From assembly GCF_016654115.1 (NCBI RefSeq), contig NZ_JAEQAZ010000076.1, positions 1-37,230 of the forward strand: a stretch of 37,230 bases of DNA. The letters are read 5' to 3'. A model generated the notes under the pieces. That model was not told where the DNA came from and searched no databases. It saw only the letters and a list, made by a program, of their open reading frames with translations. Positions within the stretch are counted from its first letter, which is position 1; the number at the start of each line of letters is the position of its first letter. Positions 1-7,789 of the stretch are shown here, one piece after another. The position numbers and the translations under genes are program-made. The DNA is from Streptomyces sp. MBT53 (GTDB taxonomy: Bacteria; Actinomycetota; Actinomycetes; Streptomycetales; Streptomycetaceae).

Positions 1-2211
1 ACCCCCCACCACGGCACCTGGGAACCCACCCCCGCCGCCCGCTGGGAGGACGCCTACCTCAGTGGCAACGGTCGTCACGGTGCCCTCGTGTTCGGTGGTC
101 CGGACGACGACCGTGTCATCGTCACCCATCACACCCTCGTCTGCCCCAACGGCGCCGAGCATGCCCGGCCCCCGCGCCTCGCCGCCCAACTCCGCGCGCT
201 TCAAGACCGGTTGCTCGCCGGTGATCTCACCGCCGCGGAGGACTTCACGGACGGGCGTCCGCTGCAGTGGGTCCAGCCCTTCCATCCGGCCTTTCAGACC
301 CGACTGCGCGGACGGTCGACGGCCGCCGGCGCGGGACGCGACTACCGCCGTTCCGTCGACTTCACCTCCGGTGAGGTCACCGCCCATCGCGGCGACCGGC
401 GCAGCCGTGTGTTCGTCTCCCGTGCCGACGACGTGATCGTCCAGCACGTCACGGCCGCCGACCTCACCCTCGACCTCGCCCAGGAGCACGAACTCCCGGG
501 TGCACCAGCCGGGTTGGTCGTCGGCCACGGCACGTTTCTGACCCCCGACGGCGCCCTGCTCAACCTCCGTGTCCGCTACCCCGACAGTGACCGCGCCTAC
601 ACCGGGGTGACCCTGGCCGTGGTCACCGGCGGCACAACTCGACTCGCGCCGACCGGAGTTCGTATCACCGGCGCCACCGAGGTTCTGCTCCTCACCCGCG
701 TGCGACGCCACGCCGGCGAACTGGATGTCGCGGTCGAGACCCGAGCTCTGCAAGCCCTACTGCCCGACGAGCGGCACGGCCATCGGTACGACACCCTCCT
801 CGACCGTCACCTCGCCCTCCACCGCACGGCCTATGCCCGCGTCGCCCTCGACCTCCGGGCCGACACCACCGAACGCGCCTTCCCCGGCTCCGAGTTGCTC
901 AAGCGACCGACCAGCCCCGCCCTCCTGGAACGCCTCTTCGCCGCGGGTCGCTACCACCTCCTCTCCGCCAGCGGCCTGCTGCCGCCCCGCCTCACCGGAC
1001 TGTGGACCGGCGACTGGAACACGGCCTGGTCCGGCGCGTTCACGAACGACGCGAACCTCAACCTCCAGACCGCCTCCGCCGCGAGCGCGGCGCTCCCCGA
1101 AGTCACCGACGCCCTCGCCTCCCTGATCCATCGTCAGCTCGACGACTGGCGGGAGAACGCCCGTGCCGTCTTCGGCGCCCGGGGTGTCGTCGCGCCCGCG
1201 CACACCGACGGCGAGTCCGGGCTGTCGTACCACTTCAGTCGTGAGTACCCGCTGCACCTGTGGACCGCGGGCGCCGACTGGTTGCTCAAGCCGCTCGTCG
1301 ACCACGACGAGACCCGTGGCGAACAAGACCCGCGCACCGCCGCCGCACTCGCCGAAGTCGCCCTGTTCTACGAGGACTTCCTGATCCGAGCAGACTCTGA
1401 CGGCCAACTGGTCCTCGTCCCCTCCTACTCGCCCGAGAACCGTCCTGCGAACGGCAGTTGGGGTGCCGTCAACGCGGCGATGGACCTCTCCGCCGCCCGG
1501 CACGCGCTGCGCGCCGCCGCCGACTACCACCCGGGAACCCCGGACGCCGACCGCTGGCGCGCCCTCGCCGACCGGCTGCCGCCGCACCGGGTCAACTCCG
1601 AAGGCGCGCTGGCCGAATGGGCCTGGCCCGGGCTCGACGACAGTTACGACCACCGCCACCTCAGCCATCTCTACGGCGTCTGGCCCCTCGACGAGATCAA
1701 CCCCTACGACACCCCGGAGCTCGCGGGAGCCGCCCACCGTGCCCTCCAACTCCGGGGCGCCGAGAACGACTCGGCGCACGGCCACCTCCACCACGCGCTC
1801 GTCGCCGCCCGGCTCCGCGACGGCGAACGGGTCGCGCACGCCCTCGGCCAGGTGCTCGGCGGCGACTTCTTCCACGCCTCTCTGATGAGCGCGCACTATC
1901 CGAACCGCGATGTCTACAACGCGGACGCCGCACACACCCTGCCCGGTGTGCTGATCGAGACGCTGGTGCAGTCGACGCCGGACCGGCTGGTCCTGCTGCC
2001 CGCGCTGCCGGCGGCGTATCCACAGGGCCAACTCACCGGCGTACGCACGAGGTTCGGGGCGGACATCGATCTGACCTGGACGCCTGACTCGGCCGTCGCG
2101 GTTCTCCGCCCCACCCGCACCCACCGCGTCGAACTGCGGACTTCCTCCGGCACTCAGCCGCTCGAACTCGTCGCCGGAGAAGACCGCGCCCTCACCCTGG
2201 GGGCGCGGTAG
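1..2211 (+). CDS. GH95-type glycoside hydrolase (alpha-L-fucosidase or alpha-L-galactosidase), 5' end missing
   Basis: The frame is open from base 1 and ends with TAG at 2209-2211, so at least 736 residues are present and the true start lies left of the window. The N-terminal stretch reads WEDAYLSGNGRHGALVFGG, the usual opening of GH95 proteins. Further family signs are an N-L-N in TNDANLNLQ (the water-activating Asn pair), YSPEN with the likely general acid Glu at 1435-1437, HRHLSHLYG, and VQSTPDRLVLLPALP near the end. The Asp at 1924-1926 aligns with the catalytic Asp of the family, but the usual DGNFGG context is DAAHTL here, and the usual RGD..TGWS segment reads RGAENDSAHGHL. The active-site residues therefore look intact in an unusual setting. 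GH95 enzymes remove terminal 1,2-linked L-fucose (some L-galactose). No signal peptide can be judged because the start is missing. The gene is 36 bases upstream of a GH12 gene and probably co-transcribed. Family confident; substrate inferred. Confidence 0.85.
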   Translation, partial: TPHHGTWEPTPAARWEDAYLSGNGRHGALVFGGPDDDRVIVTHHTLVCPNGAEHARPPRLAAQLRALQDRLLAGDLTAAEDFTDGRPLQWVQPFHPAFQTRLRGRSTAAGAGRDYRRSVDFTSGEVTAHRGDRRSRVFVSRADDVIVQHVTAADLTLDLAQEHELPGAPAGLVVGHGTFLTPDGALLNLRVRYPDSDRAYTGVTLAVVTGGTTRLAPTGVRITGATEVLLLTRVRRHAGELDVAVETRALQALLPDERHGHRYDTLLDRHLALHRTAYARVALDLRADTTERAFPGSELLKRPTSPALLERLFAAGRYHLLSASGLLPPRLTGLWTGDWNTAWSGAFTNDANLNLQTASAASAALPEVTDALASLIHRQLDDWRENARAVFGARGVVAPAHTDGESGLSYHFSREYPLHLWTAGADWLLKPLVDHDETRGEQDPRTAAALAEVALFYEDFLIRADSDGQLVLVPSYSPENRPANGSWGAVNAAMDLSAARHALRAAADYHPGTPDADRWRALADRLPPHRVNSEGALAEWAWPGLDDSYDHRHLSHLYGVWPLDEINPYDTPELAGAAHRALQLRGAENDSAHGHLHHALVAARLRDGERVAHALGQVLGGDFFHASLMSAHYPNRDVYNADAAHTLPGVLIETLVQSTPDRLVLLPALPAAYPQGQLTGVRTRFGADIDLTWTPDSAVAVLRPTRTHRVELRTSSGTQPLELVAGEDRALTLGAR

Positions 2212-2247
2212 CCACACACAACTCCCCCCACCCATGGAAGGGACACC

Positions 2248-2961
2248 ATGGCAACACGCACCCGCAGCAGGCTAGTTACGGCCCTGCTGGCCCCCGTCCT
2301 CGCGCTCGGCGCCACCGTCGGCCTCGCCTCGGCCCCCGCCTCCGCCGCCGTCTGGAGCTCCTGCGACCAGTGGGGCAGCACGACCCTGAACGGCTACACG
2401 CTCTACAACGACATCTGGGGCTCCGGCGCGGGCACCCAGTGCATCTGGGCCAACTCCGGCACCAACTGGGGAGTCACCGCCAACCACCCCAACACCGGCG
2501 GGATCAAGGCCTACCCCAACGCCAAGAAGGTGATCGGCAAGTCGATCACCTCGCTCGGCTCGCTCAAGAGCAGCTACAACGTCACGGTGCCGTCGTCCGG
2601 CGCGTACAACACGTCGTACGACATCTGGGACACCAACTACGCCTACGAGATCATGCTCTGGGTCAACAAGACCGGAGCGGTCGGCCCGCTCGGCACCTCG
2701 CAGGGCAGTCTGACGCTGGGCGGTTCCACCTGGACCGTCTACAAGGGCAACAACGGCAGCAACGACGTGTTCTCGTTCGTGCGCAGCTCCAACTCCTCGT
2801 CCGGCACGATCGACATCCTGCCGATCCTCAAGTGGATCAAGGACACCAAGGGCTGGTTCGGCAATGTGACCATCGGGGACCTGCAGTTCGGCTTCGAGAT
2901 CACGTCCTCGTCCGGCGGCCTCGCCTTCACCACCAACAGTGAGAGCGTCACCAGCAGTTGA
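2248..2961 (+). CDS. Secreted GH12 endo-beta-1,4-glucanase / xyloglucanase
   Basis: This encodes 237 residues. Residues 1-34 are a Sec signal peptide: a basic start, a hydrophobic core and an APASA-A cleavage region. The mature part matches family GH12: WGSTTLNGYTLYNDIWG near its start, YEIMLWV with the nucleophile Glu134, VGPLGTSQG, SFVRS, and FGFEITSS with the acid/base Glu217. GH12 enzymes cleave internal beta-1,4-glucan or xyloglucan with retention. No carbohydrate-binding module is present, so it is a bare catalytic domain of normal family length (about 200 mature residues). A purine-rich site (GGAAGGGA) sits just before the ATG. It follows the GH95 gene by 36 bases and ends in a strong hairpin shared with the convergent minus-strand gene. 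Cellulose versus xyloglucan cannot be decided by eye; the fucosidase and alpha-xylosidase neighbours favour xyloglucan. Confidence 0.88.
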   Translation: MATRTRSRLVTALLAPVLALGATVGLASAPASAAVWSSCDQWGSTTLNGYTLYNDIWGSGAGTQCIWANSGTNWGVTANHPNTGGIKAYPNAKKVIGKSITSLGSLKSSYNVTVPSSGAYNTSYDIWDTNYAYEIMLWVNKTGAVGPLGTSQGSLTLGGSTWTVYKGNNGSNDVFSFVRSSNSSSGTIDILPILKWIKDTKGWFGNVTIGDLQFGFEITSSSGGLAFTTNSESVTSS

Positions 2962-2977
2962 CCCACCCCGGTACCGC

Positions 2978-3367
2978 TCAGCCGCCCGGTCCCCGCACCC
3001 CGCGGGGGCCGGGCGGCTCCGCGACGACGAGCGCGGCGACCCAGCAGCCGAGCGCGGCGAGCACGAGGCCGCCCACGGCCGGGTTGACGTAACCGGGAAC
3101 CGTGCGGGTGACATAGCTTCCCCCGCCCGTCGTCTCGCAGACGAACCTGAGCGGGACGAAGTCCACGGAGTAGTCCACGACTTGGGCGGCTCTGGGGTCC
3201 TCCGGCCCGCCCTCCTGCCCGTCGGTCGTACGGCAGGGCAGTATCGGTGAGGAGTCGGCGCCGCCGTCCTCGGCCTGGAGCAGCGCGCCCAACACGTAGA
3301 GCAGACCCCACAGATACAGGGCGAACGCGGCCAGGCCCGCCGCCCCGGCGAGCTTGCGTAAGACCAT
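2978..3367 (-). CDS. Small two-helix membrane protein of unknown function
   Basis: This encodes 129 residues from the ATG at 3367, which follows a GGTGGA-like site; an in-frame GTG at 3439 would add 24 unconvincing residues and has no ribosome site. A hydrophobic segment near the N-terminus (LAAFALYLWGLLYVLGALL) and another near the C-terminus (VGGLVLAALGCWVAALVV) bracket a loop of about 65 residues holding two cysteines (PCRTT and FVCETT), which could form a disulfide outside the cell. No family is recognised. It lies 129 bases downstream of the GH31 gene on the same strand and could be its distal operon member. Its last codons (GPRGVRGPGG) overlap the terminator hairpin at 2980-3018. The function is unknown. 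Confidence 0.6.
   Translation of the reverse strand: MVLRKLAGAAGLAAFALYLWGLLYVLGALLQAEDGGADSSPILPCRTTDGQEGGPEDPRAAQVVDYSVDFVPLRFVCETTGGGSYVTRTVPGYVNPAVGGLVLAALGCWVAALVVAEPPGPRGVRGPGG
2980..3018. terminator. Bidirectional hairpin between convergent genes
   Basis: AGCCGCCCGG (2980-2989), T2990 and CCCCGC (2991-2996) pair with GCGGGG (3002-3007), G3008 and CCGGGCGGCT (3009-3018). This is a 17-bp stem with one G-U pair and a 5-base loop. It sits 18 bases after the GH12 stop and inside the last codons of the opposing membrane-protein gene, so it can end transcription from both sides. There is no U-tract, as is common in Streptomyces. Confidence 0.8.
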
Positions 3368-3496
3368 CGCTGGAGTCCACCAGAACAAGATCGGCACGGC
3401 TGTGACGGAGCCCACAGTTCCGCGCAACGGAAGCGTCACGGCGGGCGGGACCGCCCGGAGGAGAGGTCCAACTCCCCTCCGAATGAGACCACTTCG

Positions 3497-5539
3497 CTAC
3501 TCCGCGATCGGCAGCGTCGCCCCGTCCCGCAGGAACAGCGGGATACGGTCCAGCGGGGCGTCGACCGTCACGGCCGTGCCGCCCTCGTACGTCTCGCCCG
3601 TCCACGCGTCCGTCCACCAGGCGCCCGCCGGGAGATAGGCCGTACGGGCCGTGGCCCCGGCTGTGAGCACGGGGGCGACCAGCAGGTCCGGGCCGAAGAG
3701 GTAAGCGTCGTCGACCGACCAACTCGCCAGATCCTGCGGGAACTCCAGGAACAACGGCCGCATCACCGGCAGTCCTTCCTCGTGCGCGGCCCGCATCACA
3801 TCGAGGACGTAGGGCCTCAGGCGTTCGCGCAGCCGCAGGTACTTCTCCAGGACGGGGAGGGCCCGATCGCCGTACGACCAGACCTCGTTGGGGCCGCCCG
3901 TCATGTCGGGGCCGAGCGGCATGCCCGGGTCGCGGAAGCCGTGCAGGCGCATCAGCGGCGACAGCGCGCCGAACTGGAACCAGCGGACCATGACCTCCTG
4001 GTACGCCGGGTCGTCCGGGTCGCCGCCGTGGAAGCCGCCGATGTCCGTGTTCCACCAAGGGATGCCCGACAGCGCGGTGTTGAGGCCGGCGGCTATCTGG
4101 CGGCGCAGGGTCGGGAAGTCGGTGCCGATGTCACCCGACCACAGCGCGGCGCCGTAGCGCTGACTGCCCGCCCACGCCGAGCGGTTGAGGGTGATGATCT
4201 CCGACTCGCCCTCGGACAGCAGTCCTTCGTGGAACGTACGGGAGTTCTCGGCCGGATAGATGTTGCCGACCTCCAGGCCCGGGCCCGCCCAATAGCGCAG
4301 GTTCTCCTGGAAGCCCGGCTTCAGCTCGGGTTCGCAGGCGTCCAGCCAGAACGCCGTGATGCCGTACGGTACAAGGTAGTTGTCGCGGATCTTCGACCAC
4401 AGGAACTCGCGGGCCCCGGGGTTGGTCGCGTCGTAGAAGGCGACCTGGACGGTCGACGCGACGCCCTTGTCCGGCCAGTCGGCGTGGGCCATCGGCCCGT
4501 ACTGGGTGCCGATCAGATGGCCGCGCTGCTCCAGCACCGAGTGGTTCTCGCTCAGCGGTGACACCGAGGGCCAGACGCTCACCACCAACTTGACGCCCAG
4601 CTCGTCGAGTTCACGCACCATCGCGGCCGGGTCGGGCCACTCCGCCGGGTCGAACTTCCAGTCGCCCAGGTGCGTCCAGTGGAAGAAGTCGCAGACGATG
4701 GCCGACAACGGCAGCTCTCGGCGCTTGTACTCCCGTGCCACGGCGAGGAGTTCGGCCTGGGTGCGGTAGCGCAGCTTGCACTGCCAGAAGCCCGCCGCCC
4801 ACGTAGGCAGCATCGGCGTACGGCCCGTCACCGCGCTGTAGCGGCGCTGGCCGTCGGCCGGGTCGCCCGCGGTGATCCAGTAGTCGATCTGCCGGGCCGA
4901 ATCGGCCACCCAGCGTGTGCCGTTGCCGGCCAGCTCCACGCGGCCGATCGCCGGGTTGTTCCACAGCAGGGTGTAGCCGCGGCTGGAGACGAGCACCGGG
5001 ATGCCGACCTCGGCGTTGCGCTGGACCAGGTCGAGGACCAGCCCCTTCTGGTCCAACCGCCCGTGCTGGTGCTGCCCGAGGCCGTACAGCTTCTCGTCCT
5101 CGTAGGCGGCGAAGCGCTGCTCCAGGCGGTGGTGGCCGTTGCCGACCGCCGTGTAGAGCCGTGAGCCGGGCCACCAGAAGTGGGCACGGGCCTCCGCGAG
5201 GAGTTCGGCGGAGTCCTCGGTGCGCAGAAAGCGGATCAGGCCCTCGGCGTCGACGTGGACGGTCAACTCGCCCACGGTCAGCTGTGCTTCACCGTCGCCG
5301 ATCTTGACCGAGCCGTCCGCGGCGGGAGGTTCGTCGAGAAGGGCGCCGGGGAGCCCGTCGAGGATCGGTCCGCCGAGCCGGGTCCGGACCCGGACCGCGT
5401 CCGGACCCCAGGGTTCGATCCGTACGGTCTCCTGACGGCCGCTCCACTCCAGCGCGCCGTCCCGCTCACGGAACGTTCCGACGGTGGGGGAGGACTGCGC
5501 GAGACTGACCTCGGACTGGATTTCGGCAGGCAGATTCAC
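3497..5539 (-). CDS. GH31 alpha-xylosidase / alpha-glucosidase
   Basis: This encodes 680 residues from a GTG start; AGGAG lies about 9 bases upstream. An N-terminal beta-sandwich (about 1-210; DEKLYGLGQHQHG, LLWNNP) is followed by a (beta/alpha)8 barrel (about 230-590). FWLDACEPE holds the nucleophile Asp400, and WSGDIGTDF holds the acid/base Asp470; their 70-residue spacing fits the family. IPWWNTDIGGFHGG and LMRLHGFRDP are typical of the branch whose members act on alpha-xylosides of xyloglucan or related oligosaccharides. The end (FLRDGATLPIAE) is the usual C-terminal sheet domain. There is no signal peptide, so it probably acts inside the cell on imported oligosaccharides. It lies 62 bases after lacI on the same strand and is probably in its transcript. 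Family sure; alpha-xylosidase is favoured over alpha-glucosidase from context only. Confidence 0.88.
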   Translation of the reverse strand: MNLPAEIQSEVSLAQSSPTVGTFRERDGALEWSGRQETVRIEPWGPDAVRVRTRLGGPILDGLPGALLDEPPAADGSVKIGDGEAQLTVGELTVHVDAEGLIRFLRTEDSAELLAEARAHFWWPGSRLYTAVGNGHHRLEQRFAAYEDEKLYGLGQHQHGRLDQKGLVLDLVQRNAEVGIPVLVSSRGYTLLWNNPAIGRVELAGNGTRWVADSARQIDYWITAGDPADGQRRYSAVTGRTPMLPTWAAGFWQCKLRYRTQAELLAVAREYKRRELPLSAIVCDFFHWTHLGDWKFDPAEWPDPAAMVRELDELGVKLVVSVWPSVSPLSENHSVLEQRGHLIGTQYGPMAHADWPDKGVASTVQVAFYDATNPGAREFLWSKIRDNYLVPYGITAFWLDACEPELKPGFQENLRYWAGPGLEVGNIYPAENSRTFHEGLLSEGESEIITLNRSAWAGSQRYGAALWSGDIGTDFPTLRRQIAAGLNTALSGIPWWNTDIGGFHGGDPDDPAYQEVMVRWFQFGALSPLMRLHGFRDPGMPLGPDMTGGPNEVWSYGDRALPVLEKYLRLRERLRPYVLDVMRAAHEEGLPVMRPLFLEFPQDLASWSVDDAYLFGPDLLVAPVLTAGATARTAYLPAGAWWTDAWTGETYEGGTAVTVDAPLDRIPLFLRDGATLPIAE

Positions 5540-5601
5540 GAGGAGTGCTCCTGGAGGAAAGCAGACAGGGGTAACCGCACAAACACGTGGAGCGTGGCTG
5601 G

Positions 5602-6615
5602 TCAGGACGCTGACGGCGCCGCCCCCGTACTCGCCCGCACCGTCAACTCCGGTGCGATCAGCACGACTTCGTCACTGCCGCGGCCGTCCAGCTTGGCCAC
5701 CAGGTGCTCCACGGCGTAACGCCCCATCTCCTGGGCGGGGATGGCGACGGACGTCAGCCGCACCGAGGCCTGGGTGGCGACCTGGTCGGGGCAGACCGCG
5801 ACCACCGACACGTCCTCCGGCACGGCCCGGCCCTGCTGGCGCAGCAGGGCGAGCAGCGGCTCGACCGCCGACTCGTTCTGCACGACGAAGCCCGTGGTGC
5901 CGGGGCGCTCGTCGAAGATCCGGGCCAGTGTCACCGCCATCGCGTCGTACCCGCCCTCGCACGGCCGGTGCAGTACCCGCAGGTCCAACTCCCTTGCCCG
6001 GGAACGGAGTCCGTCCAGGGTGCGCTCGGCGAAACCGGTGTGCCGCTCGTAGACCGCGGGCGCCTCGCCGATGACAGCGATGTCGTGGTGACCGAGCTTC
6101 GCGAGGTGCTCGACGCACAGCGCGCCGGTCGCCCCGAAGTCGAGGTCGACGCAGGTCAGTCCGGTGGTGTCGGCGGGGAGGCCGATGAGCACGGACGGCT
6201 GGTCGGTGCCGCGCAGCAACGGCAGCCGCTCGTCGGCGAGTTCGACGTCCATCAGGATCATCGCGTCGGCGAGCCCGCTGCCGGTGACCCGGCGTACCGC
6301 GTCCGGGCCCTCCTCGCCGGTGAGCAGCAGCACGTCGTAGCCGTGCAGCCGGGCGGTGGTGGCCACGGCGATGGCGATCTCCATCATCACCGGTACGTAC
6401 ATGTCCGTGCGCAGCGGCACCATCAGCGCGATGATGTTCGACCGGCTGCTGGCCAGGGCGCGGGCGCCCGCGTTCGGGTGGTAGCCCAGCTCGCGGATGC
6501 TCTGCTCGACCCGCTGCCGGGTGGCTCCGGAGATGGACCGCTTGCCGCTGAGGACATAGCTCACCGTGCTCGCCGAGACTCCGGCGTGCTGGGCGACCTC
6601 GGCGAGGGTGACCAT
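5602..6615 (-). CDS. LacI-family transcriptional regulator
   Basis: This encodes 337 residues from the ATG at 6615, with GGAGAG shortly upstream; a longer open frame reaching 7017 is not used because it runs through the operators. Residues 1-24 (MVTLAEVAQHAGVSASTVSY) are the helix-turn-helix and LSGKRSISGATRQRVEQSI the rest of the DNA-binding head and hinge start; ALASSRSNIIALMVP is the hinge. The remainder is a periplasmic-binding-protein-like sensor that would bind a sugar, with the usual ending of the family (TSVAIPAQEMGRYAVEHLV). Two GAAGCGCTTC-centred sites lie upstream, one 16 bases before the start codon, indicating autoregulation; the other faces the divergent GH12 gene. It is followed by the GH31 gene. 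It is probably a repressor released by a hemicellulose-derived sugar; the ligand is unknown. Confidence 0.9.
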   Translation of the reverse strand: MVTLAEVAQHAGVSASTVSYVLSGKRSISGATRQRVEQSIRELGYHPNAGARALASSRSNIIALMVPLRTDMYVPVMMEIAIAVATTARLHGYDVLLLTGEEGPDAVRRVTGSGLADAMILMDVELADERLPLLRGTDQPSVLIGLPADTTGLTCVDLDFGATGALCVEHLAKLGHHDIAVIGEAPAVYERHTGFAERTLDGLRSRARELDLRVLHRPCEGGYDAMAVTLARIFDERPGTTGFVVQNESAVEPLLALLRQQGRAVPEDVSVVAVCPDQVATQASVRLTSVAIPAQEMGRYAVEHLVAKLDGRGSDEVVLIAPELTVRASTGAAPSAS

Positions 6616-6630
6616 CCAGCTCTCCAAGCT

Positions 6631-6648
6631 TTGTGAAGCGCTTCGACA
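6631..6648. promoter_or_regulatory. LacI-type operator 1 (imperfect)
   Basis: The core GAAGCGCTTC (6635-6644) is a perfect palindrome. Its right flank, GACA, matches the second operator, while the left flank (TTGT instead of TGTC) is degenerate. It sits 16-33 bases upstream of the lacI start codon, where a bound repressor would block lacI transcription. This is inferred autoregulation; the CG-centred palindrome is typical of LacI-family sites. Confidence 0.75.
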
Positions 6649-6719
6649 GTGCGCGTTGCTGACAAGGGCGAGTGAGGGTGGTTCGACATTAGCTTCAGGC
6701 GGTGTGGGTGTCCATAGGT

Positions 6720-6737
6720 TGTCGAAGCGCTTCGACA
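6720..6737. promoter_or_regulatory. LacI-type operator 2 (perfect 18-bp palindrome)
   Basis: TGTCGAAGCGCTTCGACA is a perfect inverted repeat with the CG centre typical of LacI-family operators. It lies in the divergent region between lacI and the GH12 gene starting at 6869, 89 bases from operator 1 (centre to centre). Two spaced copies would allow repression of both genes, possibly by looping. Confidence 0.85.
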
Positions 6738-6868
6738 CTTTCTCGTTCGGGGCCGTCCGGCGAGATTCTCCGCGAGGGAAGGCAACCTCCGGGCGGGTCG
6801 GCGGCCACTGGAAGGTCGTAGCGGCCGCTGACGGGCCGTAGACGAACCGTCCCCCGGAAGGACCCCCG

Positions 6869-7678
6869 ATGCAACACCGCAGACCCCGTCTCTCGAAGAA
6901 GGCGAAGGTGCTGGCCGCCGCGTCGGTCGCGCTCACGGCGCTCGCCGGTGTGACCGTCGCGCAGGCGGGCGAGACGAGCAAGAAGTGCGGGGCCTTCGAC
7001 ACCGTCACGCTCGGCAAGTACTACGTGAACAACAACCTCTGGGGCCAGGACAAGGCCACCGGCAGTCAGTGCGTGTGGGACAACTCCCAGTCGGGGTCCA
7101 CGATTTCGTGGGGTACGTCGTTCAGCTGGGCGAACAACAGCAAGGGCACCGACGCGGACGTGAAGTCGTACGCGAGCACCGTCCTCGGCTGGCACTGGGG
7201 CTGGAAGGTCGACAGGGCGACCACCGGACTGCCGATCCGCGTCGGCGACCGCAAGCCGGTGAGGACCAGCTGGGACTTCTCGCTCAGCTCCAACCCGGGC
7301 ACCCTCGACGTCGCGTACGACCTGTGGCTGCACTCCAAGAACACCGCCGACTGGGCCGACCAGCCAACCGACGAGATCATGATCTGGCTCGACCGGCAGG
7401 GCGGCGCGGGCCCGCTCGGCACCAAGTACGGCAGCGTCAGCCTCGACGGCGCGATGTGGGACATCTACCAGGGCAACATCGGCTGGAACGTCTACTCCTT
7501 CGTGCGTCGGGCCAACACCACCAAGGCCACCCTCAACATGGACGACTTCACCCAGGCCCTGGTCCGCCGCAAGCTGCTCAGCAACGACAAGTACCTCTCC
7601 GGCATCGAGTCCGGCACCGAGGTCTTCAAGGGCTCGGGCCGCCTTGACACAAAGGCGTACTCCGTCGACATCGGCTGA
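6869..7678 (+). CDS. Secreted GH12 endo-glucanase / xyloglucanase (second copy)
   Basis: This encodes 269 residues. GGAAGGA lies 6 bases before the ATG. The N-terminus is a signal peptide: basic residues (HRRPRLSKKAK), then a hydrophobic core ending GVTVAQA-G near residue 33. GH12 signs are KYYVNNNLWGQD, DEIMIWLDRQGG with the nucleophile Glu169, GPLGTKYG, YSFVRR, and a C-terminal GTEVFKGSG with the acid/base Glu251. It diverges strongly from the other GH12 protein of the locus (extra residues around WHWGWKVDRATTGLP), so this is not a recent duplication; the two may differ in cleavage preference. No binding module is present. The gene is divergent from lacI and controlled by the palindrome at 6720-6737, which is good evidence that it belongs to the same sugar regulon. 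Confidence 0.88.
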   Translation: MQHRRPRLSKKAKVLAAASVALTALAGVTVAQAGETSKKCGAFDTVTLGKYYVNNNLWGQDKATGSQCVWDNSQSGSTISWGTSFSWANNSKGTDADVKSYASTVLGWHWGWKVDRATTGLPIRVGDRKPVRTSWDFSLSSNPGTLDVAYDLWLHSKNTADWADQPTDEIMIWLDRQGGAGPLGTKYGSVSLDGAMWDIYQGNIGWNVYSFVRRANTTKATLNMDDFTQALVRRKLLSNDKYLSGIESGTEVFKGSGRLDTKAYSVDIG

Positions 7679-7685
7679 ACGGACG

Positions 7686-7707
7686 CGCGAAGGGTGGCTG
7701 CTTCGCG
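7686..7707 (+). terminator. Hairpin after the second GH12 gene
   Basis: CGCGAAG (7686-7692) and CTTCGCG (7701-7707) are perfect 7-bp arms around an 8-base loop, starting 8 bases after the GH12 stop codon. It is probably a modest terminator separating the hydrolase locus from the acyl-CoA dehydrogenase. Confidence 0.5.
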
Positions 7708-7789
7708 GCGGATCGGGTAGATACGAACGGGTAGCACCCATCGGTAACCACCGAGGGCCGAGGGTCCGATTCGCGGCGAGGTGAGCCTC

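Noticed and set aside
5541..5552. AGGAGTGCTCCT inverted repeat over the GH31 ribosome site
   Set aside because: The arms are 5 bases with a 2-base loop, too tight to fold; probably chance pairing of the ribosome site.
6616..7017. N-terminal extension of the LacI gene (134 codons)
   Set aside because: The extension runs through both operators, has no motif, and overlaps the start of the divergent GH12 gene. The ATG at 6615 begins a standard helix-turn-helix.
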